Shown one piece after another: positions 55,970 through 63,951 of a DNA stretch of 64,000 nucleotides. The stretch's first letter is position 1. Each line of letters starts with the position of its first letter. A model generated the notes under the pieces. That model had not been told where the DNA came from, did no database searches, and saw only the letters and a list, made by a program, of their open reading frames with translations. Source of the DNA: CAWKDC01 sp044445605 (GTDB taxonomy: Bacteria > Pseudomonadota > Gammaproteobacteria > JABCZS01); NCBI GenBank assembly GCA_044445605.1, contig JBIOEA010000006.1, forward strand, positions 8,104 through 72,103, read 5' to 3'. A program made the translations under genes and the position numbers.

Positions 55970-57850
55970 TTATTTCCCCCTGCAGAGATAAAACCCTGCA
56001 AATCCCGCGACAACTGCTTGCAAGGCTACCCCAAACAGATTCGGATAAATACCCAGCAATTGAATCGTCGGCATCCAGTTTGCAGTCCACACAGGCACTT
56101 TGCCCGCTTCTTCCAAACCATGCACGCCTTGTCCAACAAAGATAATCGCAAACAAGAATATTAACCACGCACTCACACGGAAGAACGATTGCAGAGGCAA
56201 CTGTAAGCCAAAGCGTACCATCAGGAACACAATCGTCAACAAAATCGCCAGCGCAACACCAATGCCCAACCAAATCATGTTCAACCCTTCCGCTCCCACT
56301 TGCAAACCGAGTGCTTCATAGAACAACACGGTTTCAAACAGCTCACGGTACACCGCCAAGAATGACAACGCACCTAAGCCCCACATCGCTTCTTTATTCA
56401 CGTGCTTACTGAACTTCTCTTGCAAGTACACGCGCCAATCTCTCGCCAATTGATTGCGATGGATCCAAATGCCCACGTATAACAACATCCCCGCCGCAAT
56501 AAATGCCGTCACGCCCTCGGTCAATTCGCGCATCGCCCCCGTGATCGTGATCAACGTATGCGAGGCCCACCATGTTAATGCACCCGCGAACAGCGCCAAT
56601 ATCCATCCCGCATGAACCACAGGCAATAAATTGCGCTTCTCACCCTTAATCAACATCACAATCAGCATGCCAACAATTAATATCGACTCCAACCCTTCAC
56701 GCAATAAAATGACCAATGCACTGAAAAATACAGCTGGATCCGAAAACTCCGTCGTCGGTAATGATTTTTGAACGTCTTTTAAAATCTCAACCAACTCAGC
56801 GTACTGAACCTTCACGTCGGCCAAAGGCTTGCCGCTCTTAACCGCTTCACGGTATGCCATCATTTTCTTTTCAATGAACAAACGATTTTCATGATCCAAT
56901 ACGTCTAAAACAGGCTCTGCTGTCTCAAACCCGTCCAGATACGCAGCCAATGCATACTGATACGCGCTCTTCGCATCGTTAGCTTCGTAGCTCTTCATGC
57001 TTTTCGCGAGCTCAGCCAACGTCACCACAAAAGGATCCGACCCTTTCAATGCGCCAGGATGCGCACGCAAATAGGCCAGGACATGACGCGCATCATTGCC
57101 CTGTTCATTCATCATGCTTGCAGTCGTTGTCGTCAATGCCGTTAAATCAGGAATGAATGATTTTTTACCGGCCTCCCAAGCCTTCTCGCCCGCCGCCCAG
57201 CTCTTATCCGAATCGACCAGGCTACTGATGTAAAAAGCCAAGCTCCAGCGCTCATTCTCGGTCAGGGTCTTCGCGTACGACACCATGCCCGTACCTTCCA
57301 CACCCAATGTAATCGTGTTATACAACGCAAACAAGCTGAGTTGATCCATGCGGTTATTATCATGAAAATTGGTCGGCGCAGGCTCCAATGACTTCGCTAG
57401 CACGCCATCACCCTTCCCTGTGACCCCATGGCAAGAAACACACTTCTCTTGATAGATGCTTTTGCCCAATGCCACTTCAGGTGTTTGCGATGGAACCAAC
57501 GTCACCGTTAATACCGATCTCAATGCTTTTGTCAGCGCTGCCGTTTGAACCCGCACATCAGACACCGGGGCCACACTATTAACAAGCTGTTGTAGCTCAT
57601 GCGCCTGAGCGACTAAACTGGCTTTCTTTTCACTCTCGGGTAAAGCTTCCACAGCCCCTAAAATCGTCGTCGAGAACTCTTGCATCTCTTGATATTCAGA
57701 TAGGTTCTTAATCTTACCCTTCTTACCAACGGCTTCTTCGTAGTCAACCCCAACGTAATCAACCAGTTGCAATAACTGTGGCGCCGAAATAGGGTTAGCC
57801 CATAAAGGTAAAGCCAAGATTAAGCCGAAAAGCATGGATAATAAGCGCAT
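55970..57850 (-). CDS. Cytochrome c / FTR1-family iron permease
   Basis: 626 residues from the ATG at 57848-57850; the frame runs 11 codons further, but this start gives a clean signal peptide (LLSMLFGLILALPLWAN). A periplasmic helical region precedes a cytochrome c domain with haem motif CVSCH (137-141) and a later Met-containing loop (GTGMVSYAKTL). The C-terminal half has about seven membrane segments with FTR1 iron motifs REGLE (384-388) and RELFE (502-506), plus RELTE at 441-445. It probably oxidises and imports ferrous iron in one chain. A Fur-like site lies 18 bp upstream, so expression should rise when iron is scarce. Confidence 0.9.
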   Translation of the reverse strand: MRLLSMLFGLILALPLWANPISAPQLLQLVDYVGVDYEEAVGKKGKIKNLSEYQEMQEFSTTILGAVEALPESEKKASLVAQAHELQQLVNSVAPVSDVRVQTAALTKALRSVLTVTLVPSQTPEVALGKSIYQEKCVSCHGVTGKGDGVLAKSLEPAPTNFHDNNRMDQLSLFALYNTITLGVEGTGMVSYAKTLTENERWSLAFYISSLVDSDKSWAAGEKAWEAGKKSFIPDLTALTTTTASMMNEQGNDARHVLAYLRAHPGALKGSDPFVVTLAELAKSMKSYEANDAKSAYQYALAAYLDGFETAEPVLDVLDHENRLFIEKKMMAYREAVKSGKPLADVKVQYAELVEILKDVQKSLPTTEFSDPAVFFSALVILLREGLESILIVGMLIVMLIKGEKRNLLPVVHAGWILALFAGALTWWASHTLITITGAMRELTEGVTAFIAAGMLLYVGIWIHRNQLARDWRVYLQEKFSKHVNKEAMWGLGALSFLAVYRELFETVLFYEALGLQVGAEGLNMIWLGIGVALAILLTIVFLMVRFGLQLPLQSFFRVSAWLIFLFAIIFVGQGVHGLEEAGKVPVWTANWMPTIQLLGIYPNLFGVALQAVVAGFAGFYLCRGK

Positions 57851-57867
57851 GTGACAATCCTTCCAGA

Positions 57868-57882
57868 TAAGAATGATTCTCA
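57868..57882. promoter_or_regulatory. Fur box upstream of the FTR1 gene
   Basis: On the minus strand TGAGAATCATTCTTA matches 11 of 14 defined positions of the 7-1-7 Fur consensus TGATAATNATTATCA. It lies directly upstream of an iron permease gene. Confidence 0.7.
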
Positions 57883-57915
57883 ATTATACTCAGGCAGGAA
57901 TAAAAAGCAAGTATG

Positions 57916-57946
57916 TTGTAGGGGCGAAAGCATAGAAGGCTTATGC
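57916..57946. repeat. Half copy of the GGGGCGAA repeat at the end of the CheD-like gene
   Basis: TTGTAGGGGCGAAAGC keeps one conserved arm and edge. The other arm is replaced by a small GCATA/TATGC hairpin that reaches into the stop codon region of the CheD-like gene. Confidence 0.5.
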
Positions 57947-59293
57947 GCTGCCACCTTGAGCAGCCCCCATTTTTTGACGTTTAATGTCATGCTCCTTCTC
58001 CAAATCTTCCACTGTCACTCGATGAAATATCAATGGGCTGCGCACAGGAGGCGCTGCACTGGGAAGCCGATAATTCATGACCGCTTTTCCCAGCATTTGA
58101 GTGTGAAACCCATCAGTCGCTCGCATTCTTCCTTTTATATATTTTTCTGCCGCTTGGGTTAGAACACCCCCTGACAGCATCGTTTTTAATTCGGCAAGGT
58201 AATGATTAAGATCATTGTCTATCGTTGGGCGGACATGGTTGTTCCCATCAAAAGCTAAGAAGTAATAAGGCTTTATTGCCTTGCGATCATTTCTGTAAAG
58301 ATGAATTAACCGTTCAGCTTCAAATTCCACATACGCGTTTTTTCTTATTTTGCTGATCTGCACAGCCCCATTCACATGGACGAATGCAAAATGACAGTAT
58401 TCTGATATAACATTTGCCGATACACAGTACTTCAATTCATTCAACACTCGCCATCCACTCGATGTGAAAATAAAATCCATGATAGCTGGGAAGGTTTCTT
58501 CCGTGATAGCATTGAAATGACCGCGTTCCCGTTTTAGCATGAATGCCGCATGCATTTCATCCTTGACAAATAAATTAATCTGTATTATTTCAGGCAAAAC
58601 ATACCTCAAAACAGGTAACAAACCTGGGTCGTTTACTTCCTTATTGAAATAATTTGGATTAAATTTTGAATACATGTGAGAAGGCATTTCTTTATTAAAT
58701 AGTTTTTTGTAAAAATATTTTGAACGCGCTATAACGAAATCAAACATATAATCCTTTAAACCAGCATCTGTGCAGCTATTTCGCTCTATCAACCGTTGAG
58801 AGACGATCGTAATTTCTTCGCTCAATGCGCACATGGATTGCAATATATGGTTTAAATTACGTCTTGATGTATCTAGGAGCATTTCCAGCCCTCCTACAAG
58901 GACCGCTTTTAAATTATTTCTGGCGGGAAAACGTTTTAGAATCTCCTCCAGGTCAAGCGGATCTTGATAAGAGTTCACGTGAATAATGGCACACCCACCT
59001 TCGTCTCTATACAGATATAAGGAGATACATTGCCCCACGCCAACCGTGGCTAGATTGATATTGCTATGAGGAGAATACATGGCCTCTTGCTCTATGCAGA
59101 CTTTGAGGTTTTCTGAATTTAATGGAGGGCCCGTATAGGCAGCAGGAGCAGGGAGCCATACAAGCTCTCGATAAATGTTCAGCAATTTATCTGCCACGAC
59201 AAGATTTGAGTAACCTTTAGCAGGATCAAAAACAAACTCAAAACGCCCCTCATCGCTAGCGTCGAAACGTTTATTGTTAATCAAAATAGTCAT
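57941..59293 (-). CDS. CheD-like putative glutamine deamidase with a novel C-terminal region
   Basis: 450 residues, not assigned to a named family at sight. Residues 83-89 read TVGVGQC, aligning with TLGLGSC of the chemoreceptor deamidase CheD, where the Thr and Cys are catalytic. A histidine follows at 105, 16 residues after Cys89; in Thermotoga CheD it comes 17 after. Next comes LKAVLVGGLEML (128-139) and SRRNLNHIL, matching the CheD pattern of a GG-A-x-M strand and an (E/A)RN-V helix. The same fold underlies CNF1- and BLF1-type toxins. Residues about 160-450 are unrecognised, contain no membrane segment, and end in a Pro-rich then basic tail. No chemotaxis genes are nearby. AGGAGG precedes the ATG. 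Host-directed deamidation is a hypothesis only. Confidence 0.6.
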   Translation of the reverse strand: MTILINNKRFDASDEGRFEFVFDPAKGYSNLVVADKLLNIYRELVWLPAPAAYTGPPLNSENLKVCIEQEAMYSPHSNINLATVGVGQCISLYLYRDEGGCAIIHVNSYQDPLDLEEILKRFPARNNLKAVLVGGLEMLLDTSRRNLNHILQSMCALSEEITIVSQRLIERNSCTDAGLKDYMFDFVIARSKYFYKKLFNKEMPSHMYSKFNPNYFNKEVNDPGLLPVLRYVLPEIIQINLFVKDEMHAAFMLKRERGHFNAITEETFPAIMDFIFTSSGWRVLNELKYCVSANVISEYCHFAFVHVNGAVQISKIRKNAYVEFEAERLIHLYRNDRKAIKPYYFLAFDGNNHVRPTIDNDLNHYLAELKTMLSGGVLTQAAEKYIKGRMRATDGFHTQMLGKAVMNYRLPSAAPPVRSPLIFHRVTVEDLEKEHDIKRQKMGAAQGGSA

Positions 59294-59375
59294 ACAGCCT
59301 CCTGAACAAAGCTATTTGACTACAATAAGAAGAGTAAGTCAACCCTTCTCGCCGAATCCATGCTACGATTTTGGA

Positions 59376-60257
59376 ATGGAAGACACCACGCAATGCTTTT
59401 TATTAACTGATTTTTTGAACCGCCTCTGGCTTGAGGAAGGCAAAAGCCCTCATAGCCAATCCGCCTACCGCAGTGATATCCTACAGTTTTTCAAGTGGTT
59501 AGAAGTCTCTGGCATTGCTTTCCAGGCGGTTACCCAAAACGAGATTCAACGTTTTTTTGCGCATTGCCTAGAATCTGCCCGTACCCCTCGCACCCTGGCT
59601 CGCTATCGCTGCGCCTTGCGCAAGTTTTATGGGTGGTTAGTACGAGAAGGCCACATGGCCCAAAACCCCATGGAGGGGGTTGAGGCGCCTAAAATAGGCC
59701 AACCTTTGCCTCATAGCCTGAGTGAAGCTCAAGTTGAAGACCTCTTGCTGGCTCCTGATGTGTCGACCCCCATTGGGCTACGCGATAAAACCATGTTAGA
59801 GATTCTTTATGCCTGTGGGTTGCGGGTAAGCGAGCTCGTTGGAATACAAACACATCAAATCAACCTCAAGCAAGGCGTCATTCGCATAGTAGGGAAGGGA
59901 CGCAAAGAACGCCTCGTTCCATTGGGCGAACATGCTAGCGCTTGGATTTCCCGCTATTTAGATGCCAAAACGGTGACAGGCAATATCATGTTTCCAGGCC
60001 GCGAAGGCGAAGCGATGACGCGACAAACATTTTGGTATCGCATCAAGCATTACGCGCTTGTTGCGGGCATCACTGCCCCGTTGTCACCTCATACATTACG
60101 CCATGCATTCGCCACGCATTTGTTAAACCACGGCGCAGACTTACGTGTGATTCAATTGTTATTGGGACACAGCCAGATTTCCACCACACAAATTTACACG
60201 TATGTTGCGAAGGAAAGATTGAAAGCGTTGCATGAAAAACATCATGCGAGAGGATGA
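59376..60257 (+). CDS. xerD: Site-specific tyrosine recombinase XerD
   Basis: 293 residues from ATG 59376; the open frame extends 34 codons upstream but that part overlaps the start region of the divergent CheD-like gene and is not XerD-like. An N-terminal SAM-like DNA-binding domain is followed by the catalytic domain with ACGLRVSELV (Arg), GKGRKERLVP (Lys), HTLRHAFATH (His, Arg), LGHSQISTT (His) and the nucleophile in TQIYTYV. LSEAQVEDLLLAPDVSTPIGLRDKTMLEILYA matches XerD better than XerC, and dsbC follows as in E. coli. XerD resolves chromosome dimers at dif with XerC. Confidence 0.94.
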   Translation: MEDTTQCFLLTDFLNRLWLEEGKSPHSQSAYRSDILQFFKWLEVSGIAFQAVTQNEIQRFFAHCLESARTPRTLARYRCALRKFYGWLVREGHMAQNPMEGVEAPKIGQPLPHSLSEAQVEDLLLAPDVSTPIGLRDKTMLEILYACGLRVSELVGIQTHQINLKQGVIRIVGKGRKERLVPLGEHASAWISRYLDAKTVTGNIMFPGREGEAMTRQTFWYRIKHYALVAGITAPLSPHTLRHAFATHLLNHGADLRVIQLLLGHSQISTTQIYTYVAKERLKALHEKHHARG

Positions 60258-60313
60258 AAATCCTGTGATATACTGACGAAAACCCGTTTTTAATTTCACT
60301 TAAAGGACTTACG

Positions 60314-61030
60314 ATGAAACTACCCGCACTTTTAATGACAGCACTTATGGCGCCCATGCTCATGGCAGGCCCTCAAGAAGATATTAAATCCAGCCTTGCG
60401 ATCATTTCACCTAATTTAAAAGTAGAAGAAATCACGCAAACCGCTGTTCCTGGCGTATATCAAATTGTCGCTGGCCCAACGATTCTTTATTCTGATGCCA
60501 CAGGCAAGTATTTCTTTGAAGGCCCACTTTATCATTTAGAAGCAAATAAAGATTTTACGAATATCACGGCAGAACGCCAAGCTGTGTTTGTAAAGAAAAC
60601 GTTGGATGCAGTGGATCCCGCCACGTTGATTACCTTCAAAGCACCGAATGAAAAAACCTACATCACGGTATTCACGGATATCGATTGCACCTACTGCCGT
60701 GCGTTGCATAAAGAAGTAGGCGAGCTTAACAAAGCCGGTGTCACGGTACGTTATATGGCCTTCCCACGCGTCCCTGCCGGTCAACCTTCTTTCGTGAAAG
60801 CACAATCCGTTTGGTGTGCCGAGGATCGTAACGCAGCATTGACGTTGGCAAAACAAGGCGAAGAGCCTAAACCCGCTACGTGCAAAGACCCCGTTGCTAT
60901 GCATCAGGAAATTGGTAAGAGCTTGCAGTTTGCTGTGACGCCCGTCATCGTGTTTAAAAACGGTACCGTGATGCCTGGTTACCTGCCTGCGAAAGAATTA
61001 ATTCCGATGGCAGAGAAAGAAAGTACATAG
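60314..61030 (+). CDS. dsbC: Periplasmic disulfide isomerase DsbC
   Basis: 238 residues. A signal peptide ends near MLMA before GPQ. An N-terminal dimerisation domain precedes the thioredoxin-fold domain with active site CTYC (125-128; CGYC in E. coli) and the cis-proline in AVTPVIVFKNG. A second cysteine pair (168 and 190) corresponds to the structural disulfide of DsbC. It lies 56 bp after xerD, preceded by AAAGGA, in the conserved xerD-dsbC order. recJ, which follows in E. coli, is absent. Confidence 0.94.
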   Translation: MKLPALLMTALMAPMLMAGPQEDIKSSLAIISPNLKVEEITQTAVPGVYQIVAGPTILYSDATGKYFFEGPLYHLEANKDFTNITAERQAVFVKKTLDAVDPATLITFKAPNEKTYITVFTDIDCTYCRALHKEVGELNKAGVTVRYMAFPRVPAGQPSFVKAQSVWCAEDRNAALTLAKQGEEPKPATCKDPVAMHQEIGKSLQFAVTPVIVFKNGTVMPGYLPAKELIPMAEKEST

Positions 61031-61039
61031 GCAAGAAAA

Positions 61040-61160
61040 GAAAAATCCCCCGCCTCGGAATACTCGGCTGCCCCCTTTACAAAGGGGGCGAAGAGTTTAA
61101 ATCAGAATACTCGGCTGCCCCCTTAAAAAGGGGCGAAGAGTTTAAATCAGAATACTCCGG
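61040..61160. repeat. Tandem intergenic hairpin repeats (copy 2 of the mraY-murD element)
   Basis: The dsbC-clpB spacer is filled by two and a part copies of a unit. The units start GAATACTCGGCTGCCCCCTT, continue with a GGGGGC-type arm, and end CGAAGAGTTTAAATCA. Units lie at 61058-61104 (47 bp), 61105-61149 (45 bp) and a fragment from 61150. The first is preceded by GAAAAATCCCCCGCCTCG, which also precedes the copy at 3141. The hairpins may terminate both convergent genes. Confidence 0.85.
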
Positions 61161-61181
61161 GGGGTCTATGTTTCGCCTCTA

Positions 61182-63755
61182 TTATATGGACACATCTGCC
61201 TTCTTACCCTCAACATCGACCTTAATCGTCTGCCCAGGCATGAACGCACCACTCAATATCTTCTCCGCCAATGGATTCTCAATCACCTGCTGAATTGTCC
61301 GCTTCAACGGCCGTGCACCATATACCGGATCAAACCCAAGCGCCACTAACTTATCCAACGCAGCATCCGAAATGTCCATTTTCAAATCGCGTGTTTCTAA
61401 GCGCTTACGTAAATCATCCAATTGCAGCAACGCAATCCGCTTGATGTTCTCTTCCGATAAAGGATGGAACACCACCGCTTCATCAATCCGATTCAAAAAC
61501 TCAGGACGGAAATGCTGACGCACCACACCCATCACCGCTTCTCTGATCGCAGCGTAATCTTTCTTCTTCGTCAGCGATTGGATCAAATCAGAACCCAAGT
61601 TCGACGTCATGACAATCACCGTGTTTTTGAAATCCACGGTTCTGCCTTGACCATCTGTTAAACGGCCATCATCTAATACTTGCAGCAATACATTAAACAC
61701 GTCACCATGCGCTTTTTCGACTTCATCAAACAAAATCACCGAGTATGGACGACGGCGCACCGCTTCCGTCAACGCGCCACCTTGATCGTATCCCACATAG
61801 CCCGGAGGTGCCCCAATCAAACGTGACACGGCATGCTTCTCCATGTACTCAGACATGTCAATGCGCACCATCGCGTCTTTACTGTCAAACATAAACTGTG
61901 CCAGTGTTTTGCACAACTCTGTTTTACCCACCCCTGTCGGACCCAAAAACAAAAAGGAACCAATCGGACGATTAGGATCAGACAAGCCCGCACGTGAACG
62001 ACGGATCGCATTCGATACCGCTTCCACCGCCTCATCTTGCCCAATCACGTTTTTATGCAGCGCATCTTCCATGTGCAATAACTTCTCTTTCTCCCCTTCC
62101 AACATTTTGGACACGGGAATGCCCGTCCAGCGCGAAACCACTTCCGCAATTTCTTCTTCGCCCACACGGTTACGCAATAACTTCATTTGAGAAGGATCGA
62201 CTTTCTGCGCCACTTCAAGCTGCTTGTTCAATTCAGGAATGCGCCCGTATTGCAACTCAGACATGCGCGCAAGATCATTGGCACGCCGCGCAGATTCCAA
62301 TTCATTTTGCGCCTGTTCCAATTTCTCCTTGATATGCTTTGCCCCTTGAACAGCCGCTTTTTCAATGGTCCAGACTTCTTCCAAGTCAGCATATTCTTTT
62401 TCAAGGCTCTGTAATTCCTTGTCCAATATGGCCAGACGTTTTTTAGAGGCCTCATCCGGTTCTTTCTTCAAGGCCTCACGCTCAATTTTCAATTGAATCA
62501 CACGACGATGAAGCTTATCCATCTCTTCTGGCATGGAATCAATTTCCATCCGGATTTTGCTCGCGGCTTCATCGATTAAATCGATCGCTTTATCCGGCAA
62601 TTGTCGATCCGAAATGTAACGGTGCGATAACGTCGCTGCTGCCACGATCGCGGGATCGGTAATATCCACGCCGTGATGCACTTCGTAACGCGGCTTTAAT
62701 CCACGCAGAATCGCAATCGTGTCTTCGACGTTCGGCTGATCCACCAACACTTTTTGGAAGCGGCGTTCGAGCGCTGCATCTTTTTCAACGTATTGACGGT
62801 ATTCATCGAGCGTAGTAGCGCCGATACAATGCAATTCACCGCGAGCCAAAGCAGGCTTCAACATATTGCCAGCATCCATCGCGCCTTCGGCCTTGCCTGC
62901 ACCCACCATCGTGTGCAATTCGTCGATGAATAAAATCACCTGGCCTTCTTGTTTACTCAAATCATTCAACACAGACTTCAAACGTTCTTCAAATTCACCG
63001 CGGTATTTCGCACCCGCAATCAATGCGCTGAGATCCAATGAAAGCAAACGCTTTCCTTTTAATCCTTCGGGCACTTCACCATTAATGATGCGTTGAGCCA
63101 AACCTTCGACAATGGCGGTTTTACCCACACCTGGCTGACCAATTAACACAGGATTATTTTTGGTGCGACGTTGCAATACCTGAATCACACGACGAATAAT
63201 GGCATCGCGCCCAATAACCGGATCCAATTTGCCTTGCTCAGCCCGTTCCGTATAATCAATCGTGTACTTTTCAAGCGCTTGCCTGTTTTCTTCTGCCCCT
63301 GCATCTGTCACTTTTTCACCTCCACGAACTTTATCAATCGCTGCCGATAATGCGTCTTTCTTTAACCCTGCTTGTTTTAAGATGTCGCCCAGTTTGCCTT
63401 TGTCATCACAGGCTGCCAGGACGAAGAGTTCACTGGCAATGAATTGGTCATGACGTTGTTGCGCCAACTTTTCCATTGTCATGAAAACACGATTCAATTC
63501 TTGAGAAATACCAATCTGGTCGGGACGTTCGGTGATCTTAGGCAAACGATCCAGCCCTTCACCCACCGCGCTCCTGAGTTTGGGTAAACTGATGTTTAAT
63601 TGATTGAGAAGATGGTTAATCGAGCTATGCTCTTGATTCATCAACGCCTCCATCACGTGAAGTGTGTCAATCTCAGAGTTATCTCGCTCAATAGCGAGCG
63701 ACTGCGCATCGGCAATCGCTTCTTGGAAACGACGTGTTAACTGTTCAATTCTCAT
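61182..63755 (-). CDS. clpB: ATP-dependent disaggregase ClpB
   Basis: 857 residues, standard length. An N-terminal Clp_N domain comes first. The first AAA+ module has Walker A GQPGVGKTA (near 206-213) and the ILFIDELHTMVGAGKAEGAMD Walker B region. A coiled-coil middle domain spans roughly 405-530 and is rich in Glu/Lys. The second AAA+ module has GPTGVGKTE (near 604-612) and ILFDEVEKAH. The C-terminal D2 domain ends VKADVEGKKADVSI-like. ClpB rescues aggregates with DnaK. A near-perfect heat-shock promoter lies upstream and GAGGGTGAG precedes the ATG. Confidence 0.98.
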   Translation of the reverse strand: MRIEQLTRRFQEAIADAQSLAIERDNSEIDTLHVMEALMNQEHSSINHLLNQLNISLPKLRSAVGEGLDRLPKITERPDQIGISQELNRVFMTMEKLAQQRHDQFIASELFVLAACDDKGKLGDILKQAGLKKDALSAAIDKVRGGEKVTDAGAEENRQALEKYTIDYTERAEQGKLDPVIGRDAIIRRVIQVLQRRTKNNPVLIGQPGVGKTAIVEGLAQRIINGEVPEGLKGKRLLSLDLSALIAGAKYRGEFEERLKSVLNDLSKQEGQVILFIDELHTMVGAGKAEGAMDAGNMLKPALARGELHCIGATTLDEYRQYVEKDAALERRFQKVLVDQPNVEDTIAILRGLKPRYEVHHGVDITDPAIVAAATLSHRYISDRQLPDKAIDLIDEAASKIRMEIDSMPEEMDKLHRRVIQLKIEREALKKEPDEASKKRLAILDKELQSLEKEYADLEEVWTIEKAAVQGAKHIKEKLEQAQNELESARRANDLARMSELQYGRIPELNKQLEVAQKVDPSQMKLLRNRVGEEEIAEVVSRWTGIPVSKMLEGEKEKLLHMEDALHKNVIGQDEAVEAVSNAIRRSRAGLSDPNRPIGSFLFLGPTGVGKTELCKTLAQFMFDSKDAMVRIDMSEYMEKHAVSRLIGAPPGYVGYDQGGALTEAVRRRPYSVILFDEVEKAHGDVFNVLLQVLDDGRLTDGQGRTVDFKNTVIVMTSNLGSDLIQSLTKKKDYAAIREAVMGVVRQHFRPEFLNRIDEAVVFHPLSEENIKRIALLQLDDLRKRLETRDLKMDISDAALDKLVALGFDPVYGARPLKRTIQQVIENPLAEKILSGAFMPGQTIKVDVEGKKADVSI

Positions 63756-63788
63756 CTCACCCTCTTTTTGTCTGTTTACCTTTCAATA

Positions 63789-63817
63789 AGATGGGTGTTG
63801 TTGGGAGGTTTTTCAAG
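63789..63817 (-). promoter_or_regulatory. Sigma-32 heat-shock promoter of clpB
   Basis: On the minus strand CTTGAAA (63811-63817), 14 bp, ACCCATCT (63789-63796). This matches the sigma-32 consensus CTTGAAA-N11-16-CCCCATNT with one mismatch. Confidence 0.88.
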
Positions 63818-63833
63818 GTTGTTTATACGGCTA

Positions 63834-63858
63834 GAGCGAAATATCTTTCGCCCTTACA
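63834..63858. repeat. Copy of the GGGGCGAA palindromic repeat upstream of clpB
   Basis: GCGAAA-TATC-TTTCGC with perfect 6-bp arms, continuing into CCCTTACA, a variant of the conserved CCCCTACA edge. It lies between the clpB promoter and the insertion sequence. Confidence 0.65.
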
Positions 63859-63903
63859 CCTAGGGCCTGTTGACATTTCAATATAATGCTTTGATTTATA
63901 AGA

Positions 63904-63950
63904 GCAAACTCGTAGAATTGGTTTTCCAAGACACAACAAAACGAGTTTGC
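63904..63950 (+). promoter_or_regulatory. Hairpin over the transposase translation start
   Basis: GCAAACTCGT (63904-63913) and its exact complement ACGAGTTTGC (63941-63950) enclose a smaller TTGG-TTTT-CCAA hairpin. The right arm ends one base before the transposase ATG at 63952. Transcripts entering from outside would fold and hide the start. Confidence 0.65.
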
Positions 63951-63951
63951 A

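Noticed and set aside
59274..59375. 34-codon N-terminal extension of xerD
   Set aside because: It runs over the start of the divergent CheD-like gene and has no XerD similarity; ATG 59376 gives the normal length.
63870..63887. TTGACA and TATAAT at the end of the insertion sequence as a transposase promoter
   Set aside because: The hexamers are only 6 bp apart, far too close for sigma-70.
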